64,000 bases of DNA from Kineosporia corallincola (GTDB taxonomy: Bacteria; Actinomycetota; Actinomycetes; Actinomycetales; Kineosporiaceae). Shown here piece after piece: positions 45,187 to 54,365 of the stretch. Positions within the stretch are counted from its first letter, which is position 1. Every line of letters begins with the position of its first letter. The stretch lies in NCBI RefSeq assembly GCF_018499875.1, contig NZ_JAHBAY010000004.1, positions 496,001 through 560,000 of the forward strand. Direction: 5' to 3'. The position numbers were made by a program, and so were the translations under genes. Below the pieces are notes generated by a model that saw only the letters and a program-made list of their open reading frames with translations, ran no database searches and was not told where the DNA came from.

Positions 45187-47055
45187 GTGCTGAACGTTCT
45201 CGATCCTCCGGCCGCGCGGCGCTGGGCGCTGACCGCGCTGGGGGCGCTCGCCGACGCCCGCGAGGAGATCGACGCCCTCAACGTGTTCCCGGTGCCGGAC
45301 GGCGACACCGGCACCAACATGTACCTGACCCTGGAGGCCGCGGTCGCCGCGGCGCAGACCCTGCCCCCGCACGCGCCGGTGGCCGAGGTGGCCGACGCCT
45401 TCGCCCGGGGCGCGCTGCTGGGGGCCCGGGGCAACTCCGGCGTGATCGGCGCGCAGCTGCTGCGCGGCTGGGCCCAGGTGCTCGCCACGCACAGCGAACT
45501 CACCACCCGCACCGCCGTCGAGTGCTTCCGGCGGGCCGACGAGCAGGCCTGGAAGGCCGTGCACCTCCCGGTCGAGGGCACGATGCTGTCGGTCAGCCGG
45601 GCCGCGGCGCTGGCCGCGCGGGAGGCGGCGGGCCCGGACTGCGACGGTGACCTGGACACGGTGATCAGCGCCGCCGCCGAGGCGGCCCGGCTGGCCCTGG
45701 CCCGCACCCCGGTGCAGCTGCCGGCGCTGGCCGCGGCCGGTGTGGTGGACGCCGGTGGCCGCGGTCTGGTGGTTCTGCTCGACACCCTGGCCGAGGTGGT
45801 GCTGGCCGGCCGGCACCCGCACCGCCGGCACCGTCAGCACCGCCGTCGGCGTCCGGCCAATCTGCCCGCCCTCGACTTCGCGGCCTGCCTCGGCCCGGTG
45901 CCGGTGGCCCCGGCCACCCCGGCGATCGGGGTGCCGGTGCTGCGGCGGGGGGCCGGCGACCGGCACGGCCGCAGAACCGGGGGCCCGTCCGGGCCCGGCG
46001 CGCACGACCGGTCCCACCCGGCGACCGGCCCGGCGGCCACACCGCCCCTGTCACTCGGTCACTGCGCGCACGCCGAGGCACCGGAGCCAGGGCAGGACGA
46101 GGTGTTCGCCGTCCCCACGCGGCCCGGCCCGCAGCTGTACGAGGTGATGTTTCTGCTCGACACCGATCCGGAGCGCGGTGACGCCCTGGTGGACGAGCTG
46201 CGCACCGGGCTGGACCGGCTCGGCGACTCGCTGGTGATCGTGGGCGGACCGGACCTGTGGCAGGTCCATGTGCACGTGGAGGACGCCGGTGCGGCCGTGG
46301 AACGCGCGCTCGGGGCCGGGCACCCGCACCGGATCCGCATCACCCATCTCGGCCCGGGCGCTCCCGGCCCGGCCCCGGCGGAATCCCGCACCCGCACGAA
46401 CGGCCTGGTGGCCTGCGCCGCCGGGCCCGGTCTCGCCGCCCTGTTCGAGAGCACGGGGGCGACGGTGGTGGCCGGCGGCCCCGGGCGCCGTCCCTCGACC
46501 GCCGCGGTGCTCGCCGCGATCCGCCGCACCGGGGCGAGCGACGTGGCCGTGCTGCCGAACGACGCGGACACGCTCAGCGTCGCCCGCATCGCCGCCGCCT
46601 CGGCCCGCACCGAGGGCGTGCGGGTGACCGTGGTGCCGACCCGGGCCCAGGTGCAGGGACTGGCCGCCGCCGCGGTGCACGACCCGCACCGCCGGTTCGA
46701 CGACGACGTGGTGTCGATGTCGGCCGCGGCCGGCGGGGCCCGCGACGGCGCCGTCACCGTGGCCGCCCGGAATGGACTCACCAGCGCGGGGGAGTGCAGG
46801 ATCGGGGACGCGCTCGGGGTGGTCGACGGTGACTTCGCGGTGCTCGGCGACGACCTGACCGCCGTCGCCGTCGAGGTCCTGGACCGGTTGCTGGCCTCCG
46901 GCGGGGAGCTGGTCACCATCGTTGTCGGTGCCGGGGGGCATGATGCCCTTGCCCGCTCGGTGGCGGCGCACGCCCGCGGTCTCGGCCGGGGACTGGAGGT
47001 GAACGTCGTGGACGGCGGTCAGCCCCGGTACCCGCTCCTGATCGGGGTGGAGTGA
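45187..47055 (+). CDS. DAK2-domain fatty acid kinase-like protein (FakA/YloV family)
   Basis: 622 residues. The N-terminal DAK2 kinase domain has ALNVFPVPDGDTGTNMYLTLEAA (nucleotide/Mg loop) and GALLGARGNSGVIGAQLLRGW; the C-terminal FakA-specific half has ATVVAGGPGRRPSTAAVLAAI and VLPNDADTLSVARIAA. In Firmicutes FakA phosphorylates fatty acids held by FakB; whether this holds here is inference. Between domains (about 208-312) is a Pro/His/Arg-rich insert that makes the protein longer than the usual 550 residues. GTG start behind GGAGGG. Confidence 0.85.
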   Translation: MLNVLDPPAARRWALTALGALADAREEIDALNVFPVPDGDTGTNMYLTLEAAVAAAQTLPPHAPVAEVADAFARGALLGARGNSGVIGAQLLRGWAQVLATHSELTTRTAVECFRRADEQAWKAVHLPVEGTMLSVSRAAALAAREAAGPDCDGDLDTVISAAAEAARLALARTPVQLPALAAAGVVDAGGRGLVVLLDTLAEVVLAGRHPHRRHRQHRRRRPANLPALDFAACLGPVPVAPATPAIGVPVLRRGAGDRHGRRTGGPSGPGAHDRSHPATGPAATPPLSLGHCAHAEAPEPGQDEVFAVPTRPGPQLYEVMFLLDTDPERGDALVDELRTGLDRLGDSLVIVGGPDLWQVHVHVEDAGAAVERALGAGHPHRIRITHLGPGAPGPAPAESRTRTNGLVACAAGPGLAALFESTGATVVAGGPGRRPSTAAVLAAIRRTGASDVAVLPNDADTLSVARIAAASARTEGVRVTVVPTRAQVQGLAAAAVHDPHRRFDDDVVSMSAAAGGARDGAVTVAARNGLTSAGECRIGDALGVVDGDFAVLGDDLTAVAVEVLDRLLASGGELVTIVVGAGGHDALARSVAAHARGLGRGLEVNVVDGGQPRYPLLIGVE

Positions 47056-47085
47056 TCTCGAGGAACAGTCAGGGGTGAGCGCTCG

Positions 47086-49314
47086 GTGGCGACAGCGGGG
47101 CCGGACGAATCGATGCCGGAACGTCTCAGGGAGTCGCTGACCAAGGTGCTCGGCAGCCGCACCGCCAAGGTGCTGGAGCGCGAGCTCGGTCTGGAGACGG
47201 TCAACGACCTGCTGCGGCACTACCCGCGCCGCTACATGGAGCTGGGCGAGCTCACCCCGATCGACTCGCTGCCCGAGGACGTGCCGGTCAGCCTGGTCGC
47301 CGAGGTGCGCAAGGTCAGCGTGCGCGAGATGAAGACCCGGCGCAGCAAGATCATGACCGTCGAGGTCACCGACGGGCACGGCTCGCTCGACCTGACGTTC
47401 TTCAACAACGTGTTCAAGCCGCAGAAAGAGCTCACCGTCGGCCGGCGGGCGCTGTTCAGCGGCAAGGTGTCGCGCTACCAGAACCGCAAGCAGCTGGCCC
47501 AGCCGATGTACGAGCTGCTCGACGACGAGTCGCAGATGACCGAGGACGAGATCCAGCAGCGCCTGGTCATGCCGCTGCCGATCTACCCGGCCACCGGCAA
47601 GGTCGGTTCCACGCTCATCCGTAACTCGATCCGCCCGGTGCTCGACACGCTGCCGAAAGACCTGCCCGACCCGGTGCCGGACCGGGTCCGGGCGAAACTC
47701 GGCCTGATCGGCCTGAGCTCGGCACTGCGGCAGATCCACGCCCCCGGCGACCGGGCCCAGCTGGCGGCGGCGCAGCGGCGGCTGAAGTTCGAGGAGGCGT
47801 TCGTGCTCCAGACCCTGCTGGTCTGGCGCAAGGCCACCGACCGGCAGCAGCAGGCCACCCCGCGCGACCACGTGCCCGGCGGGTTTCTCGACGCCCTCGA
47901 CGAGCGGCTGCCGTTCGAGCTGACCGAGGGGCAGAAGAAGGTGGGCGACGAGATCGCCGCCGACCTGTCGCAGGAACACCCGATGCACCGGCTGCTCCAG
48001 GGCGAGGTCGGCTCGGGCAAGACGCTGGTGGCGCTGCGGGCGATGGCCCGGGTGGTCGACTCCGGCGGCCAGGCCGCGCTGCTGGCCCCCACCGAGGTGC
48101 TCGCCGTGCAGCACCACCGCTCGATCAGCGCGATGCTCGGCGACCTGGCCGCGGGCGGCATGCTCGGCGGCGACGACCGGGGCACCCGGGTCACGCTGCT
48201 CACCGGCTCGATGAACACGGCCACCCGGCGCAAGGCGCTGCTGGAGGTGGCCTCCGGCGACGCCGGCATCGTGGTCGGCACCCACGCCCTCATCCAGGAC
48301 ACCGTGCAGTTCTCCGACCTGGGCCTGGTGGTGGTCGACGAGCAGCACCGGTTCGGCGTGGAGCAGCGTGACGCGTTGCGGCAGAAGGGGAAGAACACCC
48401 CGCACCTGCTGGTGATGACCGCCACGCCGATCCCGCGCACGGTCGCCATGACGGTGTTCGGCGACCTGGAGACGTCGGTGCTCGACCAGCTCCCGGCCGG
48501 GCGCAGCGAGATCCAGACCCACGTGGTGCCGGTGCGCGACGAGCGCTGGCTCAGCCGTACCTGGCAGCGGGTGGCGGAGGAGTGCCGGGCCGGGCACCAG
48601 GCCTACGTGGTCTGCGCCCGGATCGGCGAGGACGAGTCCGAGGACGACGTCGACCCGGTGGACGACGACCGGCTCGAGCTGAAGCTCGGCGACGAGAAGC
48701 GCCCGGCCGCCGCCGCGATCGACGTGCTGGCGGCCCTGCGGGTCCAGCCGGAGCTGGACGGCCTGGTGATCGAGATGCTGCACGGCCGGATGCCCGCGGA
48801 CGAGCGGGAGGAGGTGATGCGCCGGTTCTCCGCCAACGAGGTGCACGTGCTGGTCGCCACCACGGTGATCGAGGTCGGTGTGGACGTGCCGAACGCCACC
48901 GCGATGGTGATCACCGATGCCGACCGGTTCGGGGTGTCGCAGCTGCACCAGCTGCGCGGCCGGGTCGGCCGGGGCGCGGCGGCGGGCGTCTGCCTGCTGC
49001 TCACCGAGGCCGGGCAGGGGCCCTCGCTGGACCGGTTGCGGGCGGTGGAGAGCACCCGCGACGGCTTCGAGCTGGCTCGCATCGACCTGGAGACCCGCCG
49101 TGAGGGAGACGTGCTGGGCTCGAAGCAGTCCGGCCTGAACTCCTCGCTGAAGCTGCTGCGGGTGCTGCGCGACGAGAAGGTCATCGTGGAGGCCCGGGCC
49201 GCGGCCACCGAGCTGCTCGACGAAGACGTGCGGCTGCGGGCCCATCCGCAGCTGGTGGCCGCACTGCGACCGTGGGTCGGTTCCGACCGCGCGGCCTTCC
49301 TGGATCGGGGTTAG
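47086..49314 (+). CDS. recG: ATP-dependent DNA helicase RecG
   Basis: 742 residues. Remodels stalled replication forks and Holliday junctions. The N-terminal wedge/OB domain (about 60-150) has LLRHYPRRYMEL and VEVTDGHGSLDLTFFN. The Walker A RLLQGEVGSGKTLVAL is at about 304-318, then VVDEQHRFGVEQR (DEQH), MTATPIPRTVAMTVFGD and the motif VI region QLHQLRGRVGRGAAAGVCLL. GTG start. It overlaps the following gene's region by a few bases, so recG and rsmD are one transcript. Confidence 0.95.
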   Translation: MATAGPDESMPERLRESLTKVLGSRTAKVLERELGLETVNDLLRHYPRRYMELGELTPIDSLPEDVPVSLVAEVRKVSVREMKTRRSKIMTVEVTDGHGSLDLTFFNNVFKPQKELTVGRRALFSGKVSRYQNRKQLAQPMYELLDDESQMTEDEIQQRLVMPLPIYPATGKVGSTLIRNSIRPVLDTLPKDLPDPVPDRVRAKLGLIGLSSALRQIHAPGDRAQLAAAQRRLKFEEAFVLQTLLVWRKATDRQQQATPRDHVPGGFLDALDERLPFELTEGQKKVGDEIAADLSQEHPMHRLLQGEVGSGKTLVALRAMARVVDSGGQAALLAPTEVLAVQHHRSISAMLGDLAAGGMLGGDDRGTRVTLLTGSMNTATRRKALLEVASGDAGIVVGTHALIQDTVQFSDLGLVVVDEQHRFGVEQRDALRQKGKNTPHLLVMTATPIPRTVAMTVFGDLETSVLDQLPAGRSEIQTHVVPVRDERWLSRTWQRVAEECRAGHQAYVVCARIGEDESEDDVDPVDDDRLELKLGDEKRPAAAAIDVLAALRVQPELDGLVIEMLHGRMPADEREEVMRRFSANEVHVLVATTVIEVGVDVPNATAMVITDADRFGVSQLHQLRGRVGRGAAAGVCLLLTEAGQGPSLDRLRAVESTRDGFELARIDLETRREGDVLGSKQSGLNSSLKLLRVLRDEKVIVEARAAATELLDEDVRLRAHPQLVAALRPWVGSDRAAFLDRG

Positions 49315-49316
49315 TG

Positions 49317-49892
49317 ATGAGCAGGATCGTGTCCGGCGTCGCCGGTGGCCGCCGGCTGGTGGTGCCCAGGGGCGGCGCCACCCGCCCCACCAGCGAACGC
49401 GTGCGGGAGGCCCTGTTCGGGTCGCTCGACGCTCGTGACCTGGTGCGGGGGGTGCCCGTGCTCGACCTGTTCTGCGGTTCCGGCGCCCTCGGCCTGGAGG
49501 CGATGAGCCGCGGGGCCACCCAGGGGGTGCTGGTGGACGCCGGAAAACCGGCTGTCGACGCCGCCCGCAAGAACGTGGCCACGCTCGGTCTCTCCGATGT
49601 CGCGGTGGTGCACTCGCCCGTGCAGAAGTACCTCGACGGCCGCCCGGCCCTGGCCGCCGGCCTGGTGTTCGCCGACCCGCCGTACCCGCTGGACGAGGAC
49701 GAGCTGGCGTCCCTGCTGGCGTCCCTGGCCGGCCGGGGCTGGCTGGCGCCCGACGCCACCGTGGTGGTGGAGCGCAGCCGCCGGTCGCCGGAACCGCGCT
49801 GGCCGGCCGGGCTGCACCGGGAGAAGGAACGCCGCTACGGCGAGACGACGATCTGGCAGGCGGTGTGGGACCCGGAGCCCTCGTCGTCCTGA
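49317..49892 (+). CDS. rsmD: 16S rRNA (guanine966-N2)-methyltransferase
   Basis: 191 residues. MSRIVSGVAGGRRLVVPRG and RPTSERVREALFGSLDAR form the RsmD N-terminus; VLDLFCGSGALGLEAMSRGA is the SAM-binding motif I and LVFADPPYPLDEDEL the N6/N2-methylase DPPY motif. It methylates G966 of 16S rRNA on the assembling 30S subunit. Starts ATG two bases after the recG TAG; a GTG at 49314 overlaps that stop. Confidence 0.93.
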   Translation: MSRIVSGVAGGRRLVVPRGGATRPTSERVREALFGSLDARDLVRGVPVLDLFCGSGALGLEAMSRGATQGVLVDAGKPAVDAARKNVATLGLSDVAVVHSPVQKYLDGRPALAAGLVFADPPYPLDEDELASLLASLAGRGWLAPDATVVVERSRRSPEPRWPAGLHREKERRYGETTIWQAVWDPEPSSS

Positions 49893-50036
49893 AGCTCTTG
49901 AGAGACCGTCGTGCTCTGCCGGGGGCTTTCGGGGGCACCGGCCAGGTGGCTGAGGGGTGGCCGGCGGGTGATCGAGGGGCGCCAAGGGGTGATCAAGGGC
50001 ACCGGGTGACCGGTGAGCGCACCGGGCCCTGCCCGG

Positions 50037-50042
50037 TAGCGT
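50037..50042 (+). promoter_or_regulatory. Candidate -10 for leaderless coaD
   Basis: TAGCGT ends 7 bases before the GTG at 50050 and there is no ribosome site in between. Fits a leaderless transcript. Confidence 0.4.
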
Positions 50043-50049
50043 CGTGCGG

Positions 50050-50571
50050 GTGACTCGTCGTTGCGTGTGCCCCGGCAGTTTCGACCCGGTGACCAACGGT
50101 CATCTCGACGTGATCCGGCGGGCGACCGTCCTGTTCGACGAGGTGATCGTGGCGGTGGCCGGCAACCCGTCGAAGAGGTCGATGTTCACCGTTCCCGAGC
50201 GGGTCGGGCTGATCAAGCAGAGCCTGACCGACCTGCCGCAGGTCACGGTGATGCCGGTGGACGGCGGCCTGCTGGTCGACTTCTGCCGCCGGGTGCAGGC
50301 CGTGGCGGTGGTCAAAGGGCTGCGCGGCGGCACCGATTTCGCCTACGAACTGCCGATGGCCCTGATGAACCGGCATCTGTCCGGGATCGAGACGGTATTC
50401 CTGTCCGGAGAGCCCAGATTCGAGCATGTTTCGAGTAGTTTGATCAAAGAGGTTGCGACGCATGGGGGCGACGTGTCCGGACTTGTCCCGGACCATGTCC
50501 TGGCGCGCCTCCTGGAACGAGTCGGGCGGGTTGGTCAGACTGAAAACGGTCAGCCCGATGCGTTAGGTTAA
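50050..50571 (+). CDS. coaD: Phosphopantetheine adenylyltransferase
   Basis: 173 residues. Fourth step of coenzyme A synthesis. CVCPGSFDPVTNGHLDVIRRA holds the TNGH nucleotidyltransferase motif; VVKGLRGGTDFAYELPMALMN and SSSLIKEVATHGGDVSGLVP are the CoaD signatures. GTG at 50050 is preferred to GTG 50044 because of the -10 spacing and family start. 158 bases follow rsmD, so an own promoter is likely. Confidence 0.95.
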   Translation: MTRRCVCPGSFDPVTNGHLDVIRRATVLFDEVIVAVAGNPSKRSMFTVPERVGLIKQSLTDLPQVTVMPVDGGLLVDFCRRVQAVAVVKGLRGGTDFAYELPMALMNRHLSGIETVFLSGEPRFEHVSSSLIKEVATHGGDVSGLVPDHVLARLLERVGRVGQTENGQPDALG

Positions 50572-50655
50572 AGCTCTCCGTGACTCTTGAGTTGCGCTGA
50601 GTGCCTTTTGCCGCTTCCCCACGCATCGGACCGAAAGCGTGGAGGGAGGTCTTCG

Positions 50656-51624
50656 GTGAGTCTTCGCCGAACCTTGGATGCAATGGGCGCAATGGTCGAG
50701 CGGGCGTCTTCGGTCCCGCTCTCGGCGTCCTGCATGGTGAACCGCGCCGAGATGCTGGCCCTGGTGGAACGCGCCCGGGCCGAGCTGCCGGTCGAGCTGG
50801 ACCAGGCGGCCGAGCTGCTGGTGGCGCACCAGGAGGTGATCTCCCGCGCCGAGTCCGAGGCGGAGGAGCTGCTGGCCCAGGCGCAGGCCGACGCCGAACA
50901 GATGATCACGGAGAGCGCGCTGGTGGCGAGTGCCGAGGCACGCTCGGAGCAGATCCTCGACGCGGCCCGGGCCGAGGCCGCCCGGTTGCTGCGCGAGTGC
51001 GATCTGTACTGCGACAACCGGCTGGGCGCGCTGGAGGAGACGCTCAACCGCAGTCTCGGGCAGGTGCGGCGCGGCCGGGACCGGCTGCGGGAGCGCAGTG
51101 AGCTGGACCATCTGGAGCCGCTGCCGGACGACGCCGACCCGCAGGGGTACGACGTGCAGGCCGAGCACGAGCAGGCGGTGGAGCGTCAGCGGGAGCGCGA
51201 CGCCTGGGCGCAGCAGCCGGCCGACACCGGCCAGGAGGCCTACGACCAGGAACTTGAGGACGACGCAGGGGCCGTCAGGGCTCTCCCCGCCGGTCCCGTG
51301 GACCCGGCCGGCTCCGGCCCGGAGGCCGCGGAGCACGACACTCAGGGCGATGCCCGGGGGGATCAGGACCGGCAGGGCGGTGATCCGGGGGCGGCCGATC
51401 CGGTGATCCACGACCCGGTGCGGCCGGAGGGCGCGCCACCGGGGCACGGGGGTGACGGGCTCACGCCCTCGCCGTCCACCCGTGGGCCCGCACGCCACCC
51501 CGACGAGCTGGAGTACGAGCGGATACCGGCGGGCGTCGGGAGCGGTCTGGCCACCGGGCCGGAGAAACGGGTGCTCGACCTGACCGCCGTGGAACGGGCC
51601 GCCGAGCGTTCCGGTTTGGGATAA
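50656..51624 (+). CDS. DivIVA-like coiled-coil protein
   Basis: 322 residues. Residues about 35-190 form a long Ala/Glu/Arg coiled coil (VERARAELPVELDQAAELLVAHQEV, QAQADAEQMITESALVASAEARSEQILDAARAEAARLL). The rest (200-322) is Gly/Pro/Asp-rich and probably disordered, ending in EKRVLDLTAVERAAE. This coaD-to-DUF177 locus in actinobacteria holds proteins annotated as DivIVA-like or cell division initiation proteins. Role in polar growth or septation is inferred. GTG start behind GGAGGGAGG. Confidence 0.8.
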   Translation: MSLRRTLDAMGAMVERASSVPLSASCMVNRAEMLALVERARAELPVELDQAAELLVAHQEVISRAESEAEELLAQAQADAEQMITESALVASAEARSEQILDAARAEAARLLRECDLYCDNRLGALEETLNRSLGQVRRGRDRLRERSELDHLEPLPDDADPQGYDVQAEHEQAVERQRERDAWAQQPADTGQEAYDQELEDDAGAVRALPAGPVDPAGSGPEAAEHDTQGDARGDQDRQGGDPGAADPVIHDPVRPEGAPPGHGGDGLTPSPSTRGPARHPDELEYERIPAGVGSGLATGPEKRVLDLTAVERAAERSGLG

Positions 51625-51644
51625 GCCCGCGACCTCGAGTAACC

Positions 51645-52295
51645 TTGCTCGCTGGTCTTAGTGTCCACCAGCCTGCTGGTCCGTGTGAGGAGTGCGCCAT
51701 CCGTCTGAACGCCCGATCGCCCTATGTTCTCGACACGAGAGAACTCGGCAGGCGGCCGGGCATGATGCGGAAGGTGCAGCGCACCGTGCCGGCGCCGGCT
51801 GAGCTGGGCACCGAAGTGATCGGCGTCCCCGAGGGCTCCGACGTCGAGCTGGATCTCCGGCTCGAGGCGGTGATGGAAGGCGTGCTGGTCAGCGGCAAGA
51901 TCTCGGCCGAGGCGGTGGGTGAGTGCATCCGTTGCCTCGACGAGGTTCGGCTGGATCTCGACGTTTCGATCTCTGAGCTCTTCAGTTACCCGGAGAACCG
52001 GGTGGCCGAGGACGAGGAGGAAGACCGTCAGGAACTCGTGGACGAGCTGATCGACCTCGAGTCGGCGATGCGTGACGCGATAGTGTCCGACCTGCCGTTC
52101 CAGCCGGTCTGCCGGGAGGACTGCCCGGGCCTGTGCTCCGAGTGCGGTGCGCACCTGGCAGACGACCCGGACCACAAGCACGAGGTGGCCGACCCCCGCT
52201 GGTCGGCACTTCAGGGCATCCTGACCGATGGGATGCCGAACCAAGCATCCGGTTCACCCGCAGTGGGTGCCCCGGACGATACGAAGGAGAGCTGA
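51645..52295 (+). CDS. DUF177 (YceD-family) protein upstream of rpmF
   Basis: 216 residues from the only usual in-frame start, TTG 51645. Conserved blocks: [61 protein letters not shown], and the Cys-rich [27 protein letters not shown]177/YceD proteins are co-transcribed with rpmF and affect 23S rRNA or ribosome assembly. The true start is doubtful: GAGGAG at 51687-51692 points to an ATC codon at 51699 (198 residues), which matches where Streptomyces homologues begin. Confidence 0.85.
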   Translation: MLAGLSVHQPAGPCEECAIRLNARSPYVLDTRELGRRPGMMRKVQRTVPAPAELGTEVIGVPEGSDVELDLRLEAVMEGVLVSGKISAEAVGECIRCLDEVRLDLDVSISELFSYPENRVAEDEEEDRQELVDELIDLESAMRDAIVSDLPFQPVCREDCPGLCSECGAHLADDPDHKHEVADPRWSALQGILTDGMPNQASGSPAVGAPDDTKES

Positions 52296-52299
52296 AGGC

Positions 52300-52503
52300 G
52301 TGGCCGTTCCGAAGCGGAAGATGTCCCGCAGCAACACGCGGTCCCGCCGGGCGCAGTGGAAGGCGACGCCGACGGCGCTCACCACCACGACGTCGGGTGG
52401 CACCACCACCTACTCCCGGCCGCACCAGGCGAAGGTCGTCACCGACTCCGCCGGCACCCCGCTGTACCTGGAGTACAAGGGTCGCAAGGTCAAGGACCTC
52501 TGA
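52300..52503 (+). CDS. rpmF: 50S ribosomal protein L32 (Cys-free form)
   Basis: 67 residues. [22 protein letters not shown] is the diagnostic L32 N-terminus. The C-terminal half ([33 protein letters not shown]) has none of the four zinc-binding Cys of the common form, so it is a C-minus L32. GTG start, 4 bases after the DUF177 stop, with AAGGAGAG at 52283-52291. Part of the DUF177-rpmF-rnc-mutM row. Confidence 0.95.
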   Translation: MAVPKRKMSRSNTRSRRAQWKATPTALTTTTSGGTTTYSRPHQAKVVTDSAGTPLYLEYKGRKVKDL

Positions 52504-52511
52504 GTCTGAGC

Positions 52512-53378
52512 ATGACGGCCGGGCATGCGTCTGACGAGGAGTCCATCTCCCTCTCAGGTCAGGAAGCCCACTTCGCTGTGACTACTGACCCAGACGACGC
52601 ATCGTCAGCCGGCCTGGATGCCGAGGCTCTCGCCAAGCACGCAAGGCTTGTCGAGGTCCTCGGTGTCCAGGTCAGTCATGGGCTGCTGTTCAAGGCGCTG
52701 ACCCACCGCTCGTACGCGTACGAGAACGGCGGGCTGCCGACGAACGAGCGGCTGGAGTTCCTGGGCGACTCCGTGCTGGGCCTGGTCGTCACCTCGGCCC
52801 TCTACCGCAGTCATCCCACGCTGCCCGAAGGGCAGCTGGCCAAGCTGCGGGCCGCCGTCGTCAACATGCGCGCGCTGGCCGGTGTCGGCCGCCGTCTCGG
52901 CCTGGGCGAGTACCTGATGCTCGGCCGGGGTGAGGAGGCCAGTGGTGGGCGCGACAAGTCGTCCATCCTCGCCGACACGGTCGAGGCCCTGATCGGCGCG
53001 GTCTACCTCGAGTCCGGCATGGACCTCGCGGGCGAGCTCGTGCACCGGCTGGTCGACCCGCTGCTGGAGACCAGCGCGGAACTCGGCGCCGGGCTGGACT
53101 GGAAGACCAGTCTTCAGGAACTCACCGCGGTGGAGGGCCTCGGGGTGCCGGAGTACTCGGTCACCGAGGAAGGCCCCGACCACGCCAAGATCTTCCACGC
53201 CGCGGCTCTGGTGCAGGGCATCAGCCGGGGCAACGGCAGCGGGCGCAGCAAGAAGGAGGCCGAGCAGGAGGCTGCGGCAGCCGCCTTCGGCCGTCTGACC
53301 GCCGACCGTGCCGCTCGCGCGGCGCAGGAGGAGAAGGCGGCCTCGGAAGACCCCGAGAACCCGTCCTCAGAGGACTGA
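52512..53378 (+). CDS. rnc: Ribonuclease III
   Basis: 288 residues. Processes rRNA precursors and double-stranded RNA. Residues 1-50 are a variable leader. The RNase III domain carries the signature [17 protein letters not shown] and the second acidic site [18 protein letters not shown]; the double-stranded RNA-binding domain (about 185-260) has [22 protein letters not shown] and [16 protein letters not shown]. It ends with an acidic tail. Starts 8 bases after rpmF. Confidence 0.95.
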   Translation: MTAGHASDEESISLSGQEAHFAVTTDPDDASSAGLDAEALAKHARLVEVLGVQVSHGLLFKALTHRSYAYENGGLPTNERLEFLGDSVLGLVVTSALYRSHPTLPEGQLAKLRAAVVNMRALAGVGRRLGLGEYLMLGRGEEASGGRDKSSILADTVEALIGAVYLESGMDLAGELVHRLVDPLLETSAELGAGLDWKTSLQELTAVEGLGVPEYSVTEEGPDHAKIFHAAALVQGISRGNGSGRSKKEAEQEAAAAAFGRLTADRAARAAQEEKAASEDPENPSSED

Positions 53379-53381
53379 TTC

Positions 53382-54359
53382 GTGCCTGAGCTGCCCGAGG
53401 TCGAGGTGGTGCGGCGTGGCCTGGCCCGCTGGGTGACCGGCACCACCATCGACGACGTCGAGGTGCTGCACCCGCGGCCGGTACGCCGCCACGAGGCCGG
53501 TATCGACGACTTCGTGAGCCGTCTGAGCGGCGTCACCGTGCTGGACGCGGTGCGCCGCGGCAAGTTTCTCTGGCTCACCCTCGACTCCGGTGAGGCGTTG
53601 CTCGCCCACCTCGGCATGAGCGGCCAGCTGCTGCTGGAGGCCCCGGACGCCCCGGACGAGAAGCATCTCCGGGTCCGGCTCGGGCTGACCGGCGGCAGCG
53701 GCCGGGAGCTGCGGTTCGTGGACCAGCGCATGTTCGGCGGGCTGGCCGTGGTGGGCATGGTGAAGACGCCCGACGGCGGGCCCGGCGGGCTGGGCGGGGT
53801 GCCCGACGACGAGGTGCCCACCGGACTGCCCGAGGAACCTGCCGGGGAGGGCCCGGTGCAGGGGGAGTACGGCGCCGGTGAGGCGCTGCTCCCGCAGCCC
53901 GTGGCGCACATCGCGCGGGACGCCCTGGACCCGGCGCTCGACACCGACCTGCTCGCGGCCCGGCTGAAGCGACGCGAGACCGGGCTCAAGCGAGCACTTC
54001 TCGACCAGACGCTGATCTCGGGCATCGGCAACATCTACGCCGACGAGGCGCTGTGGCGGGCCCGGCTGCACTACGACCGGCCCACCGACAAGCTGAACCG
54101 CCCCACGCTGAACCGGCTGCTGGCCGACGTGCAGAACGTGATGCGCGAGGCGCTGGCTCAGGGCGGCACCAGCTTCGACAGCCTGTACGTCGACGTGAAC
54201 GGCCAGAGCGGTTATTTCGAGCGGGGTCTCGACGCCTACGGGCGCGAGGGCGAGGCCTGCCACCGGTGCGGGACGCAGATCCGGCGCGAGAGCTTCATGA
54301 ACCGGTCTTCGTTCTTCTGTCCGAAGTGCCAGCCGAAGCCCCGCGCCGGGCGGTCCTGA
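53382..54359 (+). CDS. mutM: Formamidopyrimidine-DNA glycosylase
   Basis: 325 residues. Removes 8-oxoguanine and Fapy[14 protein letters not shown] has the catalytic Pro and Glu after Met removal; [11 protein letters not shown], the helix-two-turn-helix around [20 protein letters not shown] and the zinc finger [24 protein letters not shown] are complete. A Gly/Pro/Glu-rich insert at about 127-172 makes it longer than the usual 270-290 residues. Starts 3 bases after rnc, so it is co-transcribed. Confidence 0.95.
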   Translation: MPELPEVEVVRRGLARWVTGTTIDDVEVLHPRPVRRHEAGIDDFVSRLSGVTVLDAVRRGKFLWLTLDSGEALLAHLGMSGQLLLEAPDAPDEKHLRVRLGLTGGSGRELRFVDQRMFGGLAVVGMVKTPDGGPGGLGGVPDDEVPTGLPEEPAGEGPVQGEYGAGEALLPQPVAHIARDALDPALDTDLLAARLKRRETGLKRALLDQTLISGIGNIYADEALWRARLHYDRPTDKLNRPTLNRLLADVQNVMREALAQGGTSFDSLYVDVNGQSGYFERGLDAYGREGEACHRCGTQIRRESFMNRSSFFCPKCQPKPRAGRS

Positions 54360-54365
54360 GTCCGG

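Noticed and set aside
46051-49938. A 1295-codon open frame on the minus strand
   Set aside because: It lies antisense to fakA-like, recG and rsmD genes with clear motifs. Its product is His/Arg/Gly/Val-rich with no domain, which is the usual effect of GC-rich third positions.
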